DNA of 7,532 nt from Coriobacteriales bacterium (GTDB taxonomy: Bacteria; Actinomycetota; Coriobacteriia; Coriobacteriales; UBA8131), in assembly GCA_031282085.1 (NCBI GenBank), contig JAITEK010000083.1:1-7532 (forward strand), given 5' to 3'. The notes below the pieces were generated by a model. The model searched no databases. It worked only from the letters and a program-made list of their open reading frames with translations, and had not been told where the DNA came from. Positions 1 through 5,279 of this stretch are shown here, one piece after another (positions within the stretch are counted from its first letter, which is position 1; every line of letters begins with the position of its first letter). The position numbers and the translations under genes are program-made.

Positions 1-23
1 TGGGACAAGCCCAGAATGACGGG
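1..23 (-). repeat. Palindromic repeat, copy D, cut by the window edge
   Basis: Read on the minus strand, bases 23 to 1 give CCCGTC, ATTCTGGG, CTTGT and CCCA before the window ends. This equals the first 23 bases of copy A except at one stem position and at its pairing partner, which changes with it. It is inverted relative to copy A. The rest of the element should lie just outside the window. Confidence 0.75.
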
Positions 24-51
24 CAGATTAATCTCAGATGGGCAGGTTAAT
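21..51. repeat. Short direct repeat downstream of the ABC operon
   Basis: GGGCAGATTAAT (21-32) and GGGCAGGTTAAT (40-51) match at 11 of 12 bases with a 19-bp period. They sit between the last gene of the ABC operon and repeat copy D. A weak CAGG-N7-CCTG hairpin (43-57) is also present. There is no T-run that would make a clear terminator, so the role is unknown and the repeat may be chance. Confidence 0.4.
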
Positions 52-81
52 AGCCTGTTTCCTGGTAGTGACGGTTTCGGG

Positions 82-1191
82 TTATCGGCGCTGTAACTCC
101 CGGACGTTCTGCCCACGGAGGAGCTCCAAGAACGGCTTGTAGTTCTGTGCGAGCGCGTAGACCCTGAACAGCTTATCCGTGCCCGCGTAAACCTCATACC
201 CGCCGGAGACATGGACGACTGAGTCTATCGTCGTGAGGATATAGGTGCTGGTAGCGCCGAAAAGGGGGCGGTACACCACCATGCCGTCTCGCACCGTGAC
301 CCGCCATCGGAAGCAGACGATGAGGAGGACAAGGCTCACACCGAGGACGATAAGCAGGTACGGCCCTATCCGTGCAAGATAGTCGTCCCAAAACGACCGC
401 GCTCGCACGAGGCGCTCAAACACCAGGAAGATTACCAGGAAAAACGCGGAGCCGAGCGTTTTCGTGTAGCGCAGGCTGAAGCCTTTGCCTGCCGCCGGAG
501 CAGGCTGTAGCTCGGACGGTACGGGCAAGGACACAGACGGCGACGTAGGCGGCGGGGCGGATGATAGCGCGGATGGTGGCACGACCGGCGATGTGGATAC
601 GGCGGCTGCCTCCTTGACCCGAGCGCGGTAGGTATAGACCGTATCGCGCGTAGGGAGCTGGTCGGACCGTGCGCAGAGCAAGCCCTCCCGCAGCACCTTA
701 TCAACAAACAGATCATAAGCCATATCGCTGGTATTGACACGGAACAGAGGGCGTGTGCTGCTCCACCCATAGGCGGCGAGCAGGTAGGGGTTCGCACGCT
801 TCTTGAGGATGAGGAAAAGCCGGAACGTCGGCGGCGCTATCCCCCGTATGTCATCATAGGAGTAGGAGCGCCGCGCCCCCAGCGGAGGGGTGTAATGGAC
901 GATGTCCCCATCAACCTCAACCAAGCTGCGGAAGCGGTGGAGCAAGCACCAGCCCCCATACAGGAACAGCGGAGCCGTGAAGATGAACCAGAGAACACAC
1001 ATGAACAGCAGCAGGTCCGGTTGCCCGCCTGTCTGGAGCTGCGCCCCGAAAAGGCCCGTCCCCGTCACCAGCTGAACTACCACGGCTATGTCGACACCGC
1101 CGACAAAAAGGAGGTTGAGCACCCCCGGCAAGAGCACCCCGTTGCCCGGACGTACGAAGAAGTGATCCCTCGTTATCTGCTGTACCTCCAC
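82..1191 (-). CDS. Membrane protein with duplicated TM-TM-PH-like module (369 aa), function unknown
   Basis: I do not recognise a named family beyond a bacterial PH-like architecture. The protein is two copies of one module joined by a Pro/Ser/Ala-rich linker (about residues 197-236). Copy 1 has hydrophobic helices at about 19-43 and 58-83, then a beta-rich domain at about 89-171. Copy 2 has helices at about 246-262 and 276-293, then a domain at about 297-359. Matching positions include VDGDIVHYTPPLGA versus VRDGMVVYRPLFGA, and LFRV in both followed by an aromatic-rich helix (MAYDLFVDKVLREG versus NYKPFLELLRG). Basic residues after helices 2 and 4 (HRFR, FRWR) suggest both globular domains are cytoplasmic. 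The start is GTG, placed by a GAGGGG Shine-Dalgarno 8 nt upstream. It is the last gene of the operon, 15 nt after the PASTA gene. A role as membrane scaffold or assembly partner of the ABC/PASTA proteins is inference from position only. Confidence 0.85.
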   Translation of the reverse strand: MEVQQITRDHFFVRPGNGVLLPGVLNLLFVGGVDIAVVVQLVTGTGLFGAQLQTGGQPDLLLFMCVLWFIFTAPLFLYGGWCLLHRFRSLVEVDGDIVHYTPPLGARRSYSYDDIRGIAPPTFRLFLILKKRANPYLLAAYGWSSTRPLFRVNTSDMAYDLFVDKVLREGLLCARSDQLPTRDTVYTYRARVKEAAAVSTSPVVPPSALSSAPPPTSPSVSLPVPSELQPAPAAGKGFSLRYTKTLGSAFFLVIFLVFERLVRARSFWDDYLARIGPYLLIVLGVSLVLLIVCFRWRVTVRDGMVVYRPLFGATSTYILTTIDSVVHVSGGYEVYAGTDKLFRVYALAQNYKPFLELLRGQNVRELQRR

Positions 1192-1199
1192 CGGGCTTT

Positions 1200-1205
1200 C
1201 CCCTC
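1200..1205 (-). promoter_or_regulatory. Ribosome binding site for the GTG start of the PH-like gene
   Basis: GAGGGG on the minus strand between the PASTA stop and the next gene, 8 nt before a GTG codon at 1191. There is no ATG nearby that would serve better, so the GTG is taken as the start. Confidence 0.7.
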
Positions 1206-1206
1206 T

Positions 1207-2667
1207 CTAGGGCGCGGGCACCGACGTAGGCGACGGCTGCGACGTCGGCGCAGGGTCGGGCGGCGGTTTGAGGTTGCCGCGGCTTATGTCGATGACCACG
1301 TGGAAGGTTATCGGGATGAAGCGGCTGTAGTCGCTCATGGCCACAACGTTGCCCTTGGGCTCGGAGGAGTCAACGTAGCGCACCTGGTAGGTGACGTTGG
1401 CCCCCTTGGCGGTGTAGTCGTTGAAGAAAGCCGCCGGCAGCTCGCCTTCGCTCATCCCCCTATAGTCCTTGAGGTAGGGTTGCCCCTCGGAGTACACAAC
1501 CGTCACCGTGCGCCCATCGTCCGCCAAAAGCCGGGTACCGCTCGCCAAGGACTGCGAGATGAGATGGCCGTAGGCAACGCTGCCGTCATAGCGCGTCTTA
1601 ACGATGATGGGCACCCCTCCGGCGGCCTCAGCCGCCGTGTCGGCGGTGTAGTTGGCGAAGTTGGGCACCACCAGCGCCTTGCCGAGCGATACGGTTACGG
1701 CAAACGCGTCGTGCTTGGCAATCTTTTCGCCCGCTGCCGTGCCCTGGCTGATGACAAGGCCCGTGGCAACCGTGTCGGAGTCGGCCTCCGTGACCGAAAG
1801 CTCAAGGCTGTTGCTCTCAGCCCAGCTCTCCACCTCGCCGCGCATCTTATTCTTAAAGTCCGGCACCGTGATGTTCTTCTCAAAGACCTCCGCGCCCTTT
1901 GAGTAATACAGGGTCGCGTAATCACGGCGACAGTAGTTGTCGGCGGTGACATCCTCCCCGCGAAACTCGATGCGCAAGAAGTCGCCGGCCGGCACGCTGT
2001 CGCTGTACTCCTGCACCAGACGCAGGTTGTCGGCCCGCACCTCAGCTATCCACTCCTCGGCAGCGGGGCGCTTTAAGGTGTTGAAGTCGGGCAGCACAAG
2101 GCGCTCGTCGGGGTCGGGACCTTTGCTCACGGTGAGCGCGAGCACAGAGCCCCTGGTGACGGTCTTGCCGGCGGCAACGTCCTGGGCGAGCACGATGCCG
2201 CGCTCCGCCTCCAGGCTGAAGACCTCGCTCAGCTCAAGCTCCACGCCCTTATCGCGGCTGAAGGTCTGCGCTGTGGCAAGCGGCTTGCCCACAAGCTCGG
2301 GCACCTCGACCAGACGGGAGAAATGCCAGATGAGCAGCCCCGCGATGATGAGGACGAGCACAGCGGCGATGATGATGGCCCAACGCAACAGCTTCTTGCG
2401 TTGGTAGCCCCTGTCGATCTCGACCTCATGCTCAATGGGGCGGATGCCGGCGGTGAGCATATCAGGTAGGGAAAGGCCGGCAGGGATGGTACTCGGTCTC
2501 AGCGCGGTGGTATTTGCAGAAGCATCGGCTGGAGCGGCCGGGGCAGCAGGGGTGCCCAAAGCGCCCAGCGGGCTCGGTGCACTGACGGCAGGTGGCCCCG
2601 CGTTGAGGGGCGCTGCGGGGATCGGTTGGGTGGCGCCGTTTGCGAACTGGCTCAAAAAATCACTCAT
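1207..2667 (-). CDS. Single-pass membrane protein with about five extracellular PASTA-like domains, no kinase (486 aa)
   Basis: PASTA domains bind peptidoglycan fragments or related ligands and usually form the sensor of Ser/Thr kinases or the tail of class B PBPs. Here neither enzyme is present. Order: a cytoplasmic Pro/Ala-rich disordered segment (about 1-75), a basic stretch GYQRKKLLRW, one transmembrane helix (about 95-115), then PASTA-like repeats at about 120-183, 190-258 (divergent), 266-328, 332-394 and 397-464 (divergent), and a Pro/Ser/Thr-rich tail. Repeats open with VPELVGK, LPDFNT, VPDFKNK or VPNFANY and close with strands such as VLALTVSKG and FAVTVSLG. The start is the ATG inside an ATGA overlap with the upstream ATPase gene, with AAAGGAG 13 nt before it. 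An in-frame extension to 2754 would lie wholly inside the ATPase gene and reads as low-complexity Arg-rich sequence. The overlap implies translational coupling, so the protein is probably made together with the transporter. Binding of cell-wall ligand is inferred. Confidence 0.9.
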   Translation of the reverse strand: MSDFLSQFANGATQPIPAAPLNAGPPAVSAPSPLGALGTPAAPAAPADASANTTALRPSTIPAGLSLPDMLTAGIRPIEHEVEIDRGYQRKKLLRWAIIIAAVLVLIIAGLLIWHFSRLVEVPELVGKPLATAQTFSRDKGVELELSEVFSLEAERGIVLAQDVAAGKTVTRGSVLALTVSKGPDPDERLVLPDFNTLKRPAAEEWIAEVRADNLRLVQEYSDSVPAGDFLRIEFRGEDVTADNYCRRDYATLYYSKGAEVFEKNITVPDFKNKMRGEVESWAESNSLELSVTEADSDTVATGLVISQGTAAGEKIAKHDAFAVTVSLGKALVVPNFANYTADTAAEAAGGVPIIVKTRYDGSVAYGHLISQSLASGTRLLADDGRTVTVVYSEGQPYLKDYRGMSEGELPAAFFNDYTAKGANVTYQVRYVDSSEPKGNVVAMSDYSRFIPITFHVVIDISRGNLKPPPDPAPTSQPSPTSVPAP

Positions 2668-3335
2668 GCCGCGCTCAACGCTCCTTTGGACAGCACTAGT
2701 ACCTCGTCGGCCTCGCGCGCTATCTCCGCGGCGTGGGTGACGACGATGACGCACTTGCCGTGTTCGTGGGCCAATGTCTTAAAGACCTGTACGATCTCCT
2801 CAGAGCTCGTCTCGTCGAGGTTGCCCGTCGGCTCGTCGGCCAAGATGAGGTCGACGTTGGTCGCCAGCGCGCGTGCAATGGCGACCCGCTGCTGCTCGCC
2901 GCCCGAGAGCGCCGGCACGCGCCGCGCGGACTTGGCGCGGTCTATGCCGAGGTACTCCAGCAGGTTCGCTGCGACCGTTGGTTGGTCGGGGGGCAGCTTG
3001 TTGTCGGTGGTATCCATCGCCACCAGCACGTTTTCCACCGAGGTCAGCCACGGGATGAGGTTGTAGCTCTGGAACACGATGCTCACGTGGTTGCGCCGGT
3101 AGTTCTCATAATCCGCAGGTTTAACGCTCGCGCCCTGAAAGAATATCTCGCCTGAGCGTGGCTCGTCGAGCGCCCCCATGAGGGAGAGCAGCGTGGTCTT
3201 GCCGGAGCCGGAGTTGCCGAGCACAGCGTAGAACCGTCCCGGCTCAAAATCATAGGAGACGTCGCGGAGGATGTAGCGCAGCTCGGCGCCGTCCTGGTAG
3301 GTATAGGTGAGGTCTTTAATCGACAGTATAGACAT
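2664..3335 (-). CDS. ABC transporter ATP-binding protein, MacB/LolD/FtsE-like (223 aa)
   Basis: This is the nucleotide-binding subunit that powers the permease encoded just upstream, on the cytoplasmic face of the membrane. All hallmark motifs are present: Walker A GNSGSGKTT, Q-loop VFQSYNLIPWLT, signature LSGGEQQR, Walker B DLILADEP with the catalytic Glu, D-loop GNLD, and switch His in VVTHAAE. Its length and the NLIPWLTSVENV region are typical of the MacB/LolD class, whose members act as mechanotransmission or export ATPases rather than importers. The reading frame allows a GTG start 6 nt earlier (3341). I prefer the ATG because the GAGGGGAG Shine-Dalgarno ends 5 nt before it and would overlap the GTG. 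The gene lies 13 nt after the permease stop (from this ATG), and its TGA stop overlaps the ATG of the PASTA gene. It looks intact. The substrate cannot be read from the sequence. Confidence 0.95.
   Translation of the reverse strand: MSILSIKDLTYTYQDGAELRYILRDVSYDFEPGRFYAVLGNSGSGKTTLLSLMGALDEPRSGEIFFQGASVKPADYENYRRNHVSIVFQSYNLIPWLTSVENVLVAMDTTDNKLPPDQPTVAANLLEYLGIDRAKSARRVPALSGGEQQRVAIARALATNVDLILADEPTGNLDETSSEEIVQVFKTLAHEHGKCVIVVTHAAEIAREADEVLVLSKGALSAA
2681..2687 (-). promoter_or_regulatory. Ribosome binding site of the PASTA gene inside the ATPase gene
   Basis: AAAGGAG on the minus strand, inside the last codons of the ATPase gene and 13 nt before the ATG of the PASTA gene. The spacing is longer than usual, but with the ATGA stop/start overlap it supports coupled re-initiation at 2667. 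Confidence 0.65.
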
Positions 3336-3340
3336 GCTCA

Positions 3341-3348
3341 CTCCCCTC
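3341..3348 (-). promoter_or_regulatory. Ribosome binding site fixing the ATPase start
   Basis: GAGGGGAG on the minus strand lies between the permease stop and the ATPase gene. It is 5 nt from the ATG at 3335 and overlaps the alternative GTG at 3341, which makes the ATG the better start. Confidence 0.75.
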
Positions 3349-4905
3349 TCACATCAGTATCTTCTTGGGCTTGAGATTAAGCACATACAGCAGCGGCGCA
3401 ATGCAGGACAGTACAACGCAGCCCAAGCCCAACCCCAGGAAGGTGAGCACGTACGGGACGCTGAGGCCCACCTGGTAATCCTCCAGCACATCTTCCAGCG
3501 ACAGGTTCTGCATGAGGAGGCTGGCGTCGCCACCGTAGTATACGTAACTTGCGGAGGCGCCGTACATAAGCTGCTCCTCCTGCGCGGCGAGCTGGCCGTC
3601 TATCATCTGCTGCGAGATTCCGCCCGAGATGAGGTTGCCCGTGAACAGCGCTATCACCAGGGCCACCGCGGCCACGATGAGCACTTCTATCAGCACCTGC
3701 CCCATCACGGCCGGCTTGCGCACGCCGAGCGAAAGGTAGATGCCGAACTCGCGGCGCCGATCGCGCAAGAAAAGCACCACCACCAGCGAAATGATGACCA
3801 GAGCGGCGATAACGGCCACCACAAGTCCCACGCCCACGATGCGCTGGATATCCTCTATCGGAGCCGCTACCTGCTCGTATTGCGATTGAGCCGAGAGCAC
3901 ACGGTAATACTGCGGCAGCCTCTCGGTGGCCGCCTGCTCAAAACCCTCGAGGTCGTCGATGGAGTTGAGCAGGTACAGAGGCGTGTAATAGGGCTGGTAT
4001 TTGTCGTCTGCCCAAGGCTCGCCGTTCTCCTCCGCCAGCCTGCGATAGCCCTCGTTGATGAACTCATCCTCGGTCTGTGCCACCTTTATGGGCACATAAA
4101 GGGTGTAGTACAGCTCGCTTTCGGCCATTGCTGCCTGGTCGATGGCGAGCCTGTTCCCATTCGTTTCATCGTCCGCGGAAGGCTCGATGGCGCCGCTGTT
4201 CAGCGTGAAGATGCCGATGACCTCAAGCGCCACGTCGTGCGAATCCGCCACCTCTATGTCGGCCTCGCTGATCTCTCCCGTATCCGCGTTCACCGCTGCC
4301 GCATAGTTCTGTATCTCGTTCGTTAAGACGATGGTATCGCCCACGTGCAAGCCGTTTGTCTCCGCCACCATGTCGGGGATGACGGTGACCAGCCTGCCCT
4401 CAGTGATGTCTTCCTCGGTGAACACACGTCCCTCCGTAAGGGAGAGTTTGCCCTCCTCTATAAGCAGGATAGGCGCATAGCGCGTACCGCGGAGATTGAA
4501 GTAGGCCGCCTCCTCCTCGCCGCCCGGCCCCATCACCATCCCCACCGATCCGTCTTCCGGCTGGTAGTTCTTCAGCGAGCGGGATATGAGCGAGGTTGTG
4601 AGCGTGTAGTCGAAGCGCCTCACCTCGGGACGCGCGCCTAACTCCTCGATGAGTTCGGCGCTGGGGCCCGTTATAACAGGTTCTTCGCCCGCCTCGTAGG
4701 CCTTCATCAGCGCCTGGTCGTCTATGCCTATCGACACGTTAGCGCCCAGCGAGCGCTTGGCTATCTCCTCGGATTGCGAGGTCGCCTGGCGCACCGCCAC
4801 AGTGCCCGCTATCAGATTGCCGATAATAAGGATGACGAGGAACAAGATCAGGCTCTTGCCTGGTCGCCGCGCGATACTCAACACGGCTCGCTTCAGAAAG
4901 TTCAT
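3349..4905 (-). CDS. ABC transporter permease, MacB/FtsX family (518 aa)
   Basis: This is the membrane subunit of a type VII-like (MacB/FtsX) ABC system and probably acts as a homodimer with the downstream ATPase. The topology is characteristic: one N-terminal helix (about 17-38) preceded by a basic cytoplasmic start (MNFLKRAVLSIARRPGKS), a large extracytoplasmic domain of about 315 residues (39-354), then three helices at about 355-380, 400-427 and 483-508. The conserved coupling region RRREFGIYLSLGV follows the second helix. A second extracytoplasmic insert of roughly 55 residues (about 428-482, Gln/Tyr/Asp rich) lies between helices 3 and 4. The start ATG at 4905 has AAGGA 5 nt upstream. 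The open frame continues to 4989, but that extension runs through the promoter/repeat region. It is the first gene of the four-gene operon. Relatives export peptides, lipoproteins or lipids, or transmit force to cell-wall hydrolases. Which applies here is unknown. Confidence 0.93.
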   Translation of the reverse strand: MNFLKRAVLSIARRPGKSLILFLVILIIGNLIAGTVAVRQATSQSEEIAKRSLGANVSIGIDDQALMKAYEAGEEPVITGPSAELIEELGARPEVRRFDYTLTTSLISRSLKNYQPEDGSVGMVMGPGGEEEAAYFNLRGTRYAPILLIEEGKLSLTEGRVFTEEDITEGRLVTVIPDMVAETNGLHVGDTIVLTNEIQNYAAAVNADTGEISEADIEVADSHDVALEVIGIFTLNSGAIEPSADDETNGNRLAIDQAAMAESELYYTLYVPIKVAQTEDEFINEGYRRLAEENGEPWADDKYQPYYTPLYLLNSIDDLEGFEQAATERLPQYYRVLSAQSQYEQVAAPIEDIQRIVGVGLVVAVIAALVIISLVVVLFLRDRRREFGIYLSLGVRKPAVMGQVLIEVLIVAAVALVIALFTGNLISGGISQQMIDGQLAAQEEQLMYGASASYVYYGGDASLLMQNLSLEDVLEDYQVGLSVPYVLTFLGLGLGCVVLSCIAPLLYVLNLKPKKILM

Positions 4906-4910
4906 AACCG

Positions 4911-4915
4911 TCCTT
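4911..4915 (-). promoter_or_regulatory. Ribosome binding site fixing the permease start
   Basis: AAGGA on the minus strand, 5 nt before the ATG at 4905. This supports 4905 over the upstream in-frame ATG at 4989, which would read through the promoter and repeat A region. Confidence 0.75.
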
Positions 4916-4965
4916 CCCCAAACCGCATGACCGCCCCTTGTCATAGCCACTTCCACGTACGCAGC

Positions 4966-4974
4966 ACTATACCA
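4966..4974 (-). promoter_or_regulatory. Candidate extended -10 promoter for the ABC/PASTA operon
   Basis: The minus strand reads TGGTATAGT, which is a TGN motif followed by TATAGT, a good match to an extended -10 box. Transcription would start near 4959 and leave a leader of about 54 nt before the permease ATG. No convincing TTGACA-like -35 box stands at the right distance; that position falls in and beside repeat copy A. The call rests on motif quality and position only. Confidence 0.4.
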
Positions 4975-4981
4975 TGATTCA

Positions 4982-5014
4982 CCCGTCATTCCGGGCTTGT
5001 CCCGGAATCCACCC
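4982..5014 (+). repeat. 33-bp palindromic repeat, copy A
   Basis: Perfect 8-bp stem ATTCCGGG (4988-4995) and CCCGGAAT (5001-5008) around the loop CTTGT, preceded by CCCGTC and followed by CCACCC. It shares flanks and architecture with the copies at 5132-5164, 5175-5207 and 1-23. It lies just upstream of the candidate promoter of the ABC operon. Its loop matches the copy at the left window edge. Confidence 0.85.
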
Positions 5015-5131
5015 GGCTGCGATGGCTGCCGGACTCACCGAACGTCGCAAGACGGCGATAGGCGCTCTCGCGGCGCTACCGTGTGTCGCGTGCTACGCAC
5101 GCTCTTTTGCGCGTCGCTCGCTAACGCGTGC

Positions 5132-5164
5132 GACTGGATTCTGGCATAAAGCCAGAATGACGGG
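5132..5164 (-). repeat. 33-bp palindromic repeat, copy B
   Basis: Read on the minus strand: CCCGTC, then the perfect 8-bp stem ATTCTGGC and GCCAGAAT around TTTAT, then CCAGTC. On the plus strand the stem arms are at 5138-5145 and 5151-5158. It is inverted relative to copies A and C and forms the inner part of the left arm of the composite repeat. Confidence 0.85.
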
Positions 5165-5174
5165 CTTATTTTCG

Positions 5175-5207
5175 CACGTCACCCTGGGTTTATCCCAGGG
5201 TCCAGTC
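5175..5207 (+). repeat. 33-bp palindromic repeat, copy C
   Basis: Perfect 8-bp stem ACCCTGGG (5181-5188) and CCCAGGGT (5194-5201) around TTTAT, with 5' flank CACGTC and 3' flank CCAGTC. It differs from copy B at seven of 33 positions, and six of those form three compensated stem pairs. Confidence 0.85.
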
Positions 5208-5236
5208 ACACGCGGCAGCGGGCGACACATCAAGAG

Positions 5237-5256
5237 CGCGACACGCGACACGCGAC
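5237..5256. repeat. 7-bp tandem repeat CGCGACA, almost three units
   Basis: Units CGCGACA (5237-5243), CGCGACA (5244-5250) and CGCGAC (5251-5256) follow one another without spacer. They lie in the outer part of the right arm of the composite inverted repeat. A single related stretch, CACGCGACAC on the minus strand, occurs at 5083-5092 in the left arm, so the tandem array probably expanded after the arms arose. Confidence 0.6.
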
Positions 5257-5279
5257 TGCGCCACAGCACGACCACCGGC

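Larger units (their letters stand above)
5072..5262. repeat. Composite imperfect inverted repeat (about 190 bp), MITE/BIME-like
   Basis: The left arm (5164 back to 5072, read on the minus strand) and the right arm (5175 to 5262, read on the plus strand) align along most of their length around a 10-bp AT-rich centre (5165-5174, CTTATTTTCG). Each arm starts with a 33-bp palindromic element, then shares blocks CACGCG, AGCG, GCGAC, AAGAGCG, CACGCGACAC and GCGCC in the same order, with scattered substitutions and small gaps. No transposase is encoded. The arrangement fits an old inverted duplication, a BIME-like pair or a MITE. It ends 17 bp from the ligase stop codon. Confidence 0.7.
4906..5279. 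other. 374-bp intergenic region between the two operons
   Basis: No convincing gene lies here. It contains, from right to left, the 3' flank of the ligase gene, a 7-bp tandem repeat, an imperfect inverted repeat of about 190 bp holding two 33-bp palindromic elements, a third palindromic element, and a candidate promoter and ribosome binding site for the ABC operon. The hairpins are not followed by a T-run in the minus direction, so they do not look like intrinsic terminators. A 60-codon minus-strand frame (5093-5275) is made of the repeat itself and has no recognisable start signal or protein features. Confidence 0.8.

Noticed and set aside
895..1902. 335-codon plus-strand open frame opposite the PASTA and PH-like genes
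   Set aside because: It lies antisense to two genes with clear domains and start signals, is rich in His/Arg/Ala as expected from a shadow frame in GC-rich DNA, and shows no recognisable domain.
2668..2754. N-terminal extension of the PASTA gene to 2754
   Set aside because: It overlaps the 3' part of the ATPase gene in another frame and adds only Arg-rich sequence; the ATGA junction at 2667 is a typical coupled start.
3307..4326. 339-codon plus-strand open frame opposite the ABC permease
   Set aside because: Antisense to a well-supported FtsX/MacB permease; composition (Gln/His/Arg rich) is that of a reversed membrane-protein gene and no motif is visible.
4906..4989. N-terminal extension of the permease to an ATG at 4989
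   Set aside because: It would read through the candidate promoter and into repeat A; the ATG at 4905 has a well-placed AAGGA and gives a normal N-terminus for this family.
5088..5106. Small hairpin GCGTGC/GCACGC followed by TCTTTT on the plus strand as a terminator
   Set aside because: No plus-strand gene lies upstream, and the sequence is part of the outer arm of the composite repeat.
4982..5207. CRISPR array
   Set aside because: Repeats differ in orientation and stem sequence, are not evenly spaced, have no consistent spacers, and there are no cas genes.
5132..5207. Intrinsic terminators formed by hairpins B and C for the ligase operon
   Set aside because: In the minus direction neither stem is followed by a T-run. 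A T-rich stretch follows copy B only on the plus strand, where no gene ends.
5093..5275. 60-codon minus-strand open frame in the intergenic region
   Set aside because: It consists almost entirely of the inverted-repeat sequence, has no good ribosome binding site and no protein features.
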